From JALZAQ01 sp038253885 (lineage in GTDB: Bacteria; Gemmatimonadota; Gemmatimonadetes; Gemmatimonadales; Gemmatimonadaceae), in the NCBI GenBank assembly GCA_038253885.1, contig JBBSGP010000007.1, forward strand, positions 35,458-99,457: a stretch of 64,000 nucleotides of DNA. Reading direction: 5' to 3'. Every line of letters starts with the position of its first letter. The stretch's first letter is position 1. A model generated the notes under the pieces. The model had not been told where the DNA came from. It ran no database searches and saw only the letters and a program-made list of their open reading frames with translations. The position numbers were made by a program, and so were the translations under genes. Shown here piece after piece: positions 50,684-58,320 of this stretch.

Positions 50684-52316
50684 CCGGATCGAGGACGACA
50701 CTCTGCGGCGCTCCGGTGAGCACGATGGGAAGGGTGATCCGCTGCATGCGCGCCGCGCCGATCTCGACGGTCGTGCGCCGCACCGCACCATTCCTCTCCG
50801 TCAGCGCGACGACGAGGGGAAAGCGATAGGGCGCGAAGCGTGCGCCCTGCTCCACTTCCAGGACGACGCGATGCGTCGCCGGGTCATACCGCCACTGCGT
50901 TGTGAGCTCCGCAACACCAGGCCGGCGTAGCCACTGGTCGAAGAACCAGCCGAGCTTTCGCCTCCGCCCCGAGGCGCGCTCCAACTCGCGCATCAGATCG
51001 TCCGTCACCGCCGTCGAGTGACGGTACCGGGTGTAGTACCCGCGGATCCCCCTGAAAAAGGCGCTGTCGCCGAGCATCGTCCGGAGCATGTGCAGCGTCC
51101 ATGCGCCTTTCTGGTAGCTATTGCTGTTCAGGAGCGCGAGGTAATTCGTCTCGGCGGTGTCGATCACGGGACGAGCGGCCGTCACCGGTGACGCGATGAT
51201 CTCCCGGCGCAGCTCAGCCATCCCCCGACGGATAGCGCTGTCTCCGGACACGTGCTGCCACCAGAGCTGCTCGAAGTACGACGCGAAGCCCTCGGACAGC
51301 CAGAGATGGCCCCACGATGCCTCGGTGACCGCGTCGCCGAACCACTGATGCGCCGTCTCGTGCGCGATCACTCCCGGCCCCATCGTGCGCTGTCGGAAGG
51401 GTCGGTCGGCGTAGAAGATGGCGCTCGAGTTCTCCATCCCTCCAAAGCGCGTGGACGACTCGAGGTGCGCGAGCTTCTCGTAGGGAAACGCTCCCACCAC
51501 ACTCGTGAAGAAGCCGACGATATCGGCAGACCGGGCGAATGGCCCAGGAAGGAAGGCGCGGTCTTCGGGGAAAACATAGACACCCTGGCGCACACATCCC
51601 GGCCGGTCCATGGGCGCACAGAGCCCGCCGTCGAGGCTCACGTACGCGAGCGTGCCGACGGCGATGACCATCGTGTACACCGGGATGGGCCGCGACTCAC
51701 GCCAGCGCGTGAGCGTTCGAGCGGGACCTCCCGCGCTCGGCGGCCGCTGGCTCGCGATCGGTGTCTCCTCCTCCAGCTCACCATTCGCGACCACGCGACG
51801 GCCGCTTGGCGCGCGAACGATCCAGCTGACTGTCGCTTTGTCGCCCGGGACGTCCACGGTCGGAAGCCAGTGCCGTGCGCGCTGCGGCCAGTTGTCTCCG
51901 AACGCGCTCCATCGTCCGAGACTGTCCGTCCGGATGATGAGCCCGTCGCTCACCGGGCCGCCATAGCGTACCGCCACCTTCAGTACGTCTCCGCTCCCCC
52001 CCCCACCGGGGAGGGGCACTCCGATGCGGGCCGAATCGCGGGTCACCGCTGTGGGACGACCGTCCACGAGCACGCTGTCCACGCGCAATCCGAGGAGGTC
52101 GAGCCAGAGCGAGTCCGCTCCACCGCTGAGTCGCCGGATCGTGACGACGGTCCGCCCTTCGATCGACGCGCCGCTATCGGGGAGATCGAGCGTGAACTCG
52201 TAATCGAGCACGTCGATCGCGGGCGATCCGCGAGGAGGGGGCGGCGAAAAAGTGGTTTGGGCGCGCGCGTCCGCAGCGAGGAGCGCCGCCGCGGCAAGCG
52301 CGATCAGCGTGCGCAC
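50649..52316 (-). CDS. Secreted M1-family aminopeptidase
   Basis: The 555-residue precursor starts at a GTG (52316) with a signal peptide (TLIALAAAALLAADARAQ). The M1 hallmarks are the GxMEN exopeptidase motif (RFGGMENSSAIFY), the zinc site HEXXH (GVIAHETAHQWFGDAVTE) and the third ligand Glu 18 residues on in LWLSEGFASYFEQ. A Tyr for transition-state binding follows in SNSYQKGAWTLHML. The ERAP-like C-terminal helical domain is short. It cleaves N-terminal residues from peptides in the periplasm or outside. It begins three bases after the stop of the sorbosone-dehydrogenase-like gene on the same strand, so they form one transcript. Confidence 0.92.
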   Translation of the reverse strand: MRTLIALAAAALLAADARAQTTFSPPPPRGSPAIDVLDYEFTLDLPDSGASIEGRTVVTIRRLSGGADSLWLDLLGLRVDSVLVDGRPTAVTRDSARIGVPLPGGGGSGDVLKVAVRYGGPVSDGLIIRTDSLGRWSAFGDNWPQRARHWLPTVDVPGDKATVSWIVRAPSGRRVVANGELEEETPIASQRPPSAGGPARTLTRWRESRPIPVYTMVIAVGTLAYVSLDGGLCAPMDRPGCVRQGVYVFPEDRAFLPGPFARSADIVGFFTSVVGAFPYEKLAHLESSTRFGGMENSSAIFYADRPFRQRTMGPGVIAHETAHQWFGDAVTEASWGHLWLSEGFASYFEQLWWQHVSGDSAIRRGMAELRREIIASPVTAARPVIDTAETNYLALLNSNSYQKGAWTLHMLRTMLGDSAFFRGIRGYYTRYRHSTAVTDDLMRELERASGRRRKLGWFFDQWLRRPGVAELTTQWRYDPATHRVVLEVEQGARFAPYRFPLVVALTERNGAVRRTTVEIGAARMQRITLPIVLTGAPQSVVLDPDVQLLASFATR

Positions 52317-52319
52317 GGG

Positions 52320-53463
52320 CTAGCGAAAGACGCGATAGATCGCGCCGGAAGTGTCGTCGGAGATGAGCACCGACCCATCGGTGTACACCAGGACGTCAAC
52401 GGGACGCCCCCAGCGAGATCCATTGGCGAGCTGCCACCCGGTGACGAAATCCTCGTAGCCCACAGGCTTTCCGTCTCGCACAATGACCCTCACCACCTTG
52501 GCACCCGTGGGCGTGCTGCGGTTCCACGATCCGTGAAAGGCGACGAGAAGGTGGGAGCGATACTCCGCCGGAAGCTGGGTCGCGCGAGAGAGGAAGCTCA
52601 TGCCGAGGGGCGCCGAGTGCGCCTGCATCTCGAGCGCGGCTGGTATGGTGGAGGCGCAGCGTCGCGCGTCGTTGTATTCGGGGTTGGGGACGGCCTGACC
52701 GCGCATCGAGTAGCAGTAGGGCCATCCGAAATCTCCGCCGGCGCGCAGGATGTTGATCTCCTCCGGCGGCAGGTCCTCGTGATCGGGTGGAAGATTGTCA
52801 CGTTCGTTCTGGGACACCCAGATCTCGCGGGTCTGGGGATTGACCGCCATCCCGACGGCGTTGCGCAGCCCGGAAGAGAAGAGCTTGCCGTTGCTCCCAT
52901 CCTCGTCGAATCGCATTACGGCAGCGCGGTCGGGCGCCTGCTCCACACACAGGTTGCACGTCGAGCCGATAGCGACGTACATGCCGCTGTCCGGTCCGAA
53001 CACCACCGTGCGGGTCCAGTGTCCGCCACCGCCACTGAACCGGTTCACCTGCTCGGGCGCGCCCCCCGGCCGGCCGGTGCGCCCGACCCGCACGCGCACC
53101 ACGCCGTCGGTGTTGGCGATGTAGAGCCACCCTTTGTGAAAGGCCAATCCCTGGGGACGGTTGAGACCGGTCACGACTTCCGTGATGCTGTCCGCCACAC
53201 CGTCACCGTTCACGTCGGCCACTCGAACGATGCGGCTCTGGGCTGGCTGGCTCGCGTAGACCGCTCCATCCGGACCGAGGGTCATGAAGCGCAGGGAACC
53301 GAGCTGGGTGGCGAAGTAGCCGACCTTGAGTCCGGCCGGAGCGACGAGACGCGGGCTCGAGACGCCCGCCACCGGTCGCCGGAGGCGCGGTGCCCGGTTG
53401 TGCGCACGCGAACGCCTGCGCAAACGCAGTCGCGAGAAGTATGGCGAGCGCCGCACGCGTCAT
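52320..53463 (-). CDS. Sorbosone-dehydrogenase-like (PQQ-type) beta-propeller lipoprotein, frameshifted after the signal peptide
   Basis: The main frame, ending at 52320, encodes a six-bladed propeller of the L-sorbosone/glucose dehydrogenase family: APAGLKVGYFATQLGSLRFM, ITEVVTGLNRPQGLAFHKGW, SGLRNAVGMAVNPQTREIWV and LLVAFHGSWNRSTPTGAKVV. In this frame the N-terminus is an arginine-rich stretch with no signal. In another frame, from the ATG at 53463 (or 53484), there is a good lipoprotein signal (ALAILLATAFAQAFACAQPG) leading to PPATGG. The two join if one G is removed from the run at about 53364-53370, giving PPATGG-GVSSPRLVAPAG. I therefore annotate one gene with a single-base indel. The substrate is unknown. 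Confidence 0.72.
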
Positions 53464-53506
53464 CCTGCCGTCGATGCGTGTCATTCGAGCTTCCCCCACT
53501 GACAGG

Positions 53507-54646
53507 TCACCGCTGGTCGTGCGTGAATCCTTTCTCGTCTGCATAGATGCCGGTGACGGCGCTCTCGGGCGCCGGCATCCGATCGCGCTTGCTTGCCGTC
53601 GCCGCCTCTCCGGCGCTCTCGACTTCCGCCACGACCTCCCGCTCCACGTCATCGAGCTCGGCGCGATCGATTCCGCTCTCGACCAGCCACTCCTCGTAGA
53701 GCGCGATCGGATCTCGCCGACCCCAGCGCGTGAACAGACTGGCGTCGAAGCTCCGGCGCGCTTCCGCCTCGTCGTGGGTGGCATGACCGCCCATCCGGAA
53801 CGTCTCGGCCACCAGGATGGCGGGGCCGTCGCCCCGGCGGCAACGCTCCGCCGCCATCGCCGTCAGGGCGTATGCGTCGAGCACATTGTTGCCATCGAAG
53901 ACGCCGCCCCACACTCCATAGGCGCGCGGCCAGTCCGCGAAGCCGCCCCCCTGCTCACCGGCGGCCAGATGATGCTGCTCGAGCGTCGTGCCGAGCGCGA
54001 CCTGGTTGTTCTGGATGATGAATATCGCGGGGGCGCGGCGAACCGCCGCGAGGTTGAGTCCTTCGTGCGTCACTCCGGCCTTGGTGCTGCCGTCGCCGAT
54101 CCAGGTGAGGGCGACACGATCCTCCCCGCGCATCGCGAACGTGAGGGCGATGCCGGTGACGACCGGCACGACGTCCCCGACGTGGCTGATCGGAGGCAGC
54201 ACGCCAAGACCCATGTTCCCGTAGTGTCCGTCCCGCCCGCGCGACGGCCCGTCGGAGGTGCCCATGTAGGCTCGCAGGATGTCTGCCACCGGCATCCCCA
54301 TCTCGTGGCAGGCGCCACTGTTCCTGATCATCGGCGCGACGACGTCGTGGCCAGCGCCGGTGCGACGCAGTGCGTGTACCGGGCCGATCGTCGCGGCCTC
54401 CTCGCCCGTGCCGAGCCACGCCTTGGAGATCACCCCCTGCCTGACCAGCCGCTTGAGAGCGATGTCGGTGAGCCGGTTCCGAACGAGCCCCCGATACAGG
54501 CCCAGCAACTGGTCTCGCGACATCCGGGCGATCCGGGCCGCCCGTTCCGGATCGCGTGCCACGGTCGCCCGAAACTCCCCCACGATCTCCTCATCGCGCT
54601 CCCACGTGACGTATTCCGGGGGCTCGAAGGCGGCGATGCGTTTCAT
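53507..54646 (-). CDS. Thiamine-diphosphate-dependent E1 alpha subunit of a 2-oxoacid dehydrogenase, solitary
   Basis: The 379-residue protein matches the E1 alpha subunit of pyruvate, branched-chain or acetoin dehydrogenase complexes. The ThDP motif GDGSTKAGVTHEGLNLAAV ends in IFIIQNNQVALG. LYRGLVRNRLTDIALKRLVR, LGTGEEAATIGPVHAL and HYGNMGLGVLPPISH are also present, as is the phosphorylation-loop region FRMGGHATHDEAE. Neither E1 beta, E2 nor E3 is encoded nearby, although such subunits are normally adjacent. Its beta subunit must lie elsewhere. It is upstream of the propeller and aminopeptidase genes on the same strand. Confidence 0.87.
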   Translation of the reverse strand: MKRIAAFEPPEYVTWERDEEIVGEFRATVARDPERAARIARMSRDQLLGLYRGLVRNRLTDIALKRLVRQGVISKAWLGTGEEAATIGPVHALRRTGAGHDVVAPMIRNSGACHEMGMPVADILRAYMGTSDGPSRGRDGHYGNMGLGVLPPISHVGDVVPVVTGIALTFAMRGEDRVALTWIGDGSTKAGVTHEGLNLAAVRRAPAIFIIQNNQVALGTTLEQHHLAAGEQGGGFADWPRAYGVWGGVFDGNNVLDAYALTAMAAERCRRGDGPAILVAETFRMGGHATHDEAEARRSFDASLFTRWGRRDPIALYEEWLVESGIDRAELDDVEREVVAEVESAGEAATASKRDRMPAPESAVTGIYADEKGFTHDQR

Positions 54647-54756
54647 GAGCGGAATGTGGAGGCGAGGTCGGGGACGTGCCAGGTGCGACAGTGTCAGCGA
54701 ACGTGGAGACGCGCGAGCAAGTCCGTTCCCCCTTCAGCCGTTCACCATCTCAGCGC

Positions 54757-55833
54757 TCAGCGCCGCAGCCAGCGCTCCAATATTTTTCTCCCTCCATTTC
54801 CCGCCGCATCGGCGAGAGCATCGGCAAACTCGGGCGCTGTCTGATAGCGCTCGGCCGGGGATCGCTCCATCGCCTTGAGGAGGACCTTCTCGATGGCGGC
54901 GGAGAAACCGAGCTCTGGACGCTTCTGCCGGATCGGCGTCGGCTCGCTCTTGAGACGTGCCACCATGATGTCCTGCTGGGTGGATCCGTCGAAGGGGAGC
55001 TTTCCCGTCAGCATCTCGTAGGTCATCAGAGCGAGCGCGTAGACGTCGCTGCGGGCATCCAGAGGCTTTCCGCGCAACTGCTCCGGGCTCATGAACTCCG
55101 GGGTACCCAAAACGATACCGGTCGCGGTCAGCTTCTCCACCTCGCTGCCGACGTGACGCTCCTTGGCGAGCCCGAAGTCCATGACGACCGCGCGCTCGGT
55201 GCCCCCCCCCTGCTCATCCTGGCAGAGCATGACGTTCTCCGGCTTGAGATCGCGGTGGATGATGCCGAGCTGGTGCGCCGCCTCGAGCCCGGCCGAGATG
55301 TCTCTCACCAACCGTACAGTCTCCTCCAGCGTGATGTGGCCGAGCCGCATCGTCCGGTCGCACAGCAGCTCGCCCTCCACGAACGGCATCACCACGAACA
55401 CCATCCCGCCTTCCGTCTGGCCCAGGGCGGCGATGTGACAGACGTTGGGGTGCTGCAGGCGGCCGGCGAGCTCGGCCTCTCGTCTGAGGCGCGCCATGGC
55501 GTTCTTCTCGTGCGCGATCTGCGGCGACAGGATCTTGATCGCCACACGCGCACTGGTCTGGAGGTCGGTGGCGAGGTAGACGAATGACATCCCGCCCTCA
55601 CCGATCTTCCGCTCGACCCGATATCGACCTTCGAGCAGTTGGCCCGCCATCCGCGCGAACTCCCCCATCGCCGGGCGGTCGGCGGAAACCGGCTCGGTCG
55701 TGCGCCGCGAGGCAGGAACTGGCGACGCCTCGCCGGCGATCGGCGATGTGATCACGAGGCGGGTACCGTCCTGCGGACAGAAGCGCGCCTCGGCGCCGTA
55801 GCGCGCGCCGCACTTCGGACAGCGCGCGCTCAT
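54757..55833 (-). CDS. Serine/threonine protein kinase with N-terminal zinc ribbon
   Basis: From the ATG at 55833 the product is 358 residues. The first 25 residues form a ribbon-like unit (CPKCGARYGAEARFCPQDGT), a common start of such kinases. The kinase domain runs from about residue 72: GEGGMSFVYLATD, VAIKIL, HRDLKPENVM, DFGLA and TPEFMSPEQLRG. No transmembrane segment or extra C-terminal domain follows, so it is a soluble kinase. It comes 16 bases after the stop of the GGDEF response regulator, in a minus-strand run headed by gyrA. Its targets are unknown. Confidence 0.9.
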   Translation of the reverse strand: MSARCPKCGARYGAEARFCPQDGTRLVITSPIAGEASPVPASRRTTEPVSADRPAMGEFARMAGQLLEGRYRVERKIGEGGMSFVYLATDLQTSARVAIKILSPQIAHEKNAMARLRREAELAGRLQHPNVCHIAALGQTEGGMVFVVMPFVEGELLCDRTMRLGHITLEETVRLVRDISAGLEAAHQLGIIHRDLKPENVMLCQDEQGGGTERAVVMDFGLAKERHVGSEVEKLTATGIVLGTPEFMSPEQLRGKPLDARSDVYALALMTYEMLTGKLPFDGSTQQDIMVARLKSEPTPIRQKRPELGFSAAIEKVLLKAMERSPAERYQTAPEFADALADAAGNGGRKILERWLRR

Positions 55834-55849
55834 GCGGCGGATGAAAGGC

Positions 55850-57325
55850 TCACGAGCAGACCCGGTTGCGTCCCTGTGCTTTGGCGCGGTAGAGCACCTC
55901 ATCGGCGACGGCGATGATGTCCTCCGCCGAATTGACGCGCAGCGATGGCAGGGCGGCGACTCCGATGCTCACCGTCACTTCGAGAGGAGGGCCGTCCACC
56001 CCGCGCAGGATCGGCTGGCCTCCGATGCGCTTGCGGATGCGCTCTCCGGCGACGACCGCGCCCTGGAGCGGAGTCTCGGGCAGCACGACAGCGAACTCCT
56101 CTCCGCCGTAGCGAGCGACGTAATCCACCGCACGGGCCTGGCGCTGGAGGATGCGCGCAACCTCCTTCAGCACTCCATCGCCGGCGAGATGGCCGAAGCT
56201 GTCGTTCACGCGCTTGAAGTGATCGAGGTCGATCAGCAGGAGCGACAGCACGAGCCCATAGCGCCGTGCGCGCTCCAGCTCCGAGACCAGGCGATCCATG
56301 AGCGCGCGCCGGTTGAGCACGAGCGTGAGCGGGTCGGTCAGGGCGAGCGTCTCGAATCGCGCCTTGTCGGCACGCGTCAGCTCCATCGTCCGGGCCCGCC
56401 TGATCGCGGACACGGCGGCCTTGACCACCGTGTCGGCGAAATCCACGTCCTCCTGTCGGAGCGGCATCTCGTCCTGGACGGTACGCAGGAGGAAGATCCC
56501 GCTCTGGTCCTGATCGAGCTCGAACGGCAGCGCGACGACGGATCGGATGAAGCCGTGCTCACCGGTCTGCATCCAGTCGCCGGGCGAGCCGTCTCCCTGC
56601 TGGTCCGCACTCACCTGCTCGATGAGAACGGGAGTGCCCCGCTCGAGCGCATCCAGGATGGCCGGGTGCCGGGAGAGATCGATCTCCTGGTTCCGAACGG
56701 ACGGATTCTCGAAGGATGTCACCACCGTGCCGGCGGAGTCGCCCGGCCGCGCGAGGATGAGCGAGCAGTGGGAGATGTTGAGAGCGCGCGCCACGCGACG
56801 CACGAGGATATGGCAGAGCTCCTCCACTGACAGATCGCCCGTGACCTCGTGGAGGATGTCCGCCAGACTCCGCCGGCGCTCCGCCTCCGTCCGAGCGCGC
56901 TCGAGCTCGCGGGCGGTATGGCGCAGCTCCCGGCGGGCCTGCAGCAGCTCTCGCCGGATGTGAAGCTGCACCTGCACCCTGGCGAGGACCTCCCGCGCCG
57001 AGCAGGGCTTGCCGACGAAGTCGGTGGCGCCAAGGGCGAGGAGGCGCACTGTCGCGTCCTCGGCCGGAAGCGCTGAGCAGACGAGCACTGGCATGTCACG
57101 CCACCGCGCGTCGGCGCTGATCCGCTCCAGAGCGCGATAGCCGTCGAGCGCCGGCAACAGGATGTCGAGGAGCAGCAGATCGGGGTCCTCGGCGGAGAGC
57201 CGGTCGAAGAGCGCGGCGGGCTCGCGGAGGACCTGCACCTCGTATCCCTGTTCAGACAGCAGCGGTGGGACGGTCGCGAGGAGCACGTCGTCCTGATCGA
57301 CGATGAGGATACGGGGTGGAGTCAC
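55850..57325 (-). CDS. Response regulator diguanylate cyclase (REC-GAF-GGDEF)
   Basis: From the GTG at 57325 the product is 491 residues. The receiver domain is at about 1-118, with DQDD, the phospho-acceptor in LLLLDILLPALDGYRAL and the Lys in VGKPCSAREV. A coiled coil (ELRHTARELERARTEAERRR) links it to a GAF domain at about 165-320. The GGDEF domain at about 330-490 has the active site YGGEEFAVVLPE. Five residues before GGEEF lies RAVD, the RxxD inhibitory site. It should make cyclic di-GMP under phosphorelay control. The GTGA overlap with the threonine dehydratase gene fixes the start and indicates coupling. Confidence 0.93.
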   Translation of the reverse strand: MTPPRILIVDQDDVLLATVPPLLSEQGYEVQVLREPAALFDRLSAEDPDLLLLDILLPALDGYRALERISADARWRDMPVLVCSALPAEDATVRLLALGATDFVGKPCSAREVLARVQVQLHIRRELLQARRELRHTARELERARTEAERRRSLADILHEVTGDLSVEELCHILVRRVARALNISHCSLILARPGDSAGTVVTSFENPSVRNQEIDLSRHPAILDALERGTPVLIEQVSADQQGDGSPGDWMQTGEHGFIRSVVALPFELDQDQSGIFLLRTVQDEMPLRQEDVDFADTVVKAAVSAIRRARTMELTRADKARFETLALTDPLTLVLNRRALMDRLVSELERARRYGLVLSLLLIDLDHFKRVNDSFGHLAGDGVLKEVARILQRQARAVDYVARYGGEEFAVVLPETPLQGAVVAGERIRKRIGGQPILRGVDGPPLEVTVSIGVAALPSLRVNSAEDIIAVADEVLYRAKAQGRNRVCS

Positions 57326-58311
57326 TCCCCGAGCAGCTCCCGCAACCCGCCCCACTCGATGTTACCGCCGCTGAGCACCGCCACCGTCTTGCCGTTCGGC
57401 GTGATCAATCCCTCGCGCAGCGCGGCCAGCGTTATCGCGCCGCTCGGCTCGACGACCAGCTTCATGCGGTCGAGAAGGAATCGCATCGCACCCGCGAGCG
57501 CGCCGTCTTCCACCAGCACGACGTCGTCGAGAAAGGCCGCGTGATGGGCGAAGGGAATCGTCCCGACCTGCACCGCGAGCAGCCCGTCGGCCATTCCCGA
57601 GGTGCGGCCAAGGGAGACGGGCTCACCCGCCTCCCGCGCGCGGCTCAACTTGGGAGCGCTCGCGGGCTCGACCCCGATCACCCGCGCCGCTGGCTGAGTG
57701 AGCTTGACCGCCGCGGCGACGCCGGCGCTGAGCCCGCCGCCGCCGACCGGAACGATCACCGTTCCGACGTCGGGCAGGTCCTCGGTGATCTCGAGTCCCA
57801 CCGTCCCCTGGCCGGCGATGATCGTCGGATCATCATACGGGGGAACGAGAGTGGATCCGTCCTCCCGGGCGATCTCGAGGGCTCGGTCCATCCGGTCCTG
57901 TGTCGTCGTCCCCGCGAGCTCAACCCGGGCGCCAAGGCGGACCGCTCCGTCACGCTTCGCGCGGGTGACCGTGGTGGGCATCACCACCGTCGCCGGCACG
58001 CCGAAGAGTCGCGCCGCCATCGCGACCGCCTGGGCATGATTACCGGATGACGGCGCGATCACCCCCCTCGAGCGCTCGGCGTCGGTGAGCCGCGACAGGA
58101 AGGTGTAGGCGCCGCGAAACTTGAATGCTCCGCCGCGTTGCAGCATCTCGGGCTTGACCCAGATCGGCGCGGTGGAGTCCGCCAACAGCCCTTCGACCGG
58201 CATGAGCGGAGTGCGAATCGCGATCCCCCGGAGCAGCCGAGCGGCCGAGCGAAGATCCTCGAGCGAGATGAGCGCGGAGGCGACGGACGCCGTGGGCGCG
58301 GCGGGCGGCAT
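57322..58311 (-). CDS. ilvA: Threonine ammonia-lyase (threonine/serine dehydratase), PLP-dependent
   Basis: The 329-residue protein is a fold-type II PLP enzyme. The PLP lysine lies in GGAFKFRGAYTFLSRL, the Asn loop in PSSGNHAQAVAMAARLFG, the phosphate-binding glycines in VPVGGGGLSAGVAAAVK and the end in VAVLSGGNIEWGGLRELLGE. No C-terminal ACT regulatory domain is present, so it is the short (biodegradative TdcB or serine racemase-like) form rather than the isoleucine-regulated one. It deaminates threonine to 2-oxobutanoate. It follows gyrA after nine bases. The symbol is by family only. Confidence 0.85.
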   Translation of the reverse strand: MPPAAPTASVASALISLEDLRSAARLLRGIAIRTPLMPVEGLLADSTAPIWVKPEMLQRGGAFKFRGAYTFLSRLTDAERSRGVIAPSSGNHAQAVAMAARLFGVPATVVMPTTVTRAKRDGAVRLGARVELAGTTTQDRMDRALEIAREDGSTLVPPYDDPTIIAGQGTVGLEITEDLPDVGTVIVPVGGGGLSAGVAAAVKLTQPAARVIGVEPASAPKLSRAREAGEPVSLGRTSGMADGLLAVQVGTIPFAHHAAFLDDVVLVEDGALAGAMRFLLDRMKLVVEPSGAITLAALREGLITPNGKTVAVLSGGNIEWGGLRELLGE

Positions 58312-58320
58312 GCGGCCGCG

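Noticed and set aside
51252..53546. A 764-codon open frame on the plus strand
   Set aside because: It lies antisense to the M1 aminopeptidase and sorbosone-dehydrogenase-like genes, which have clear motifs. Its translation is Arg/His-rich without domains, as expected of antisense frames at high GC.
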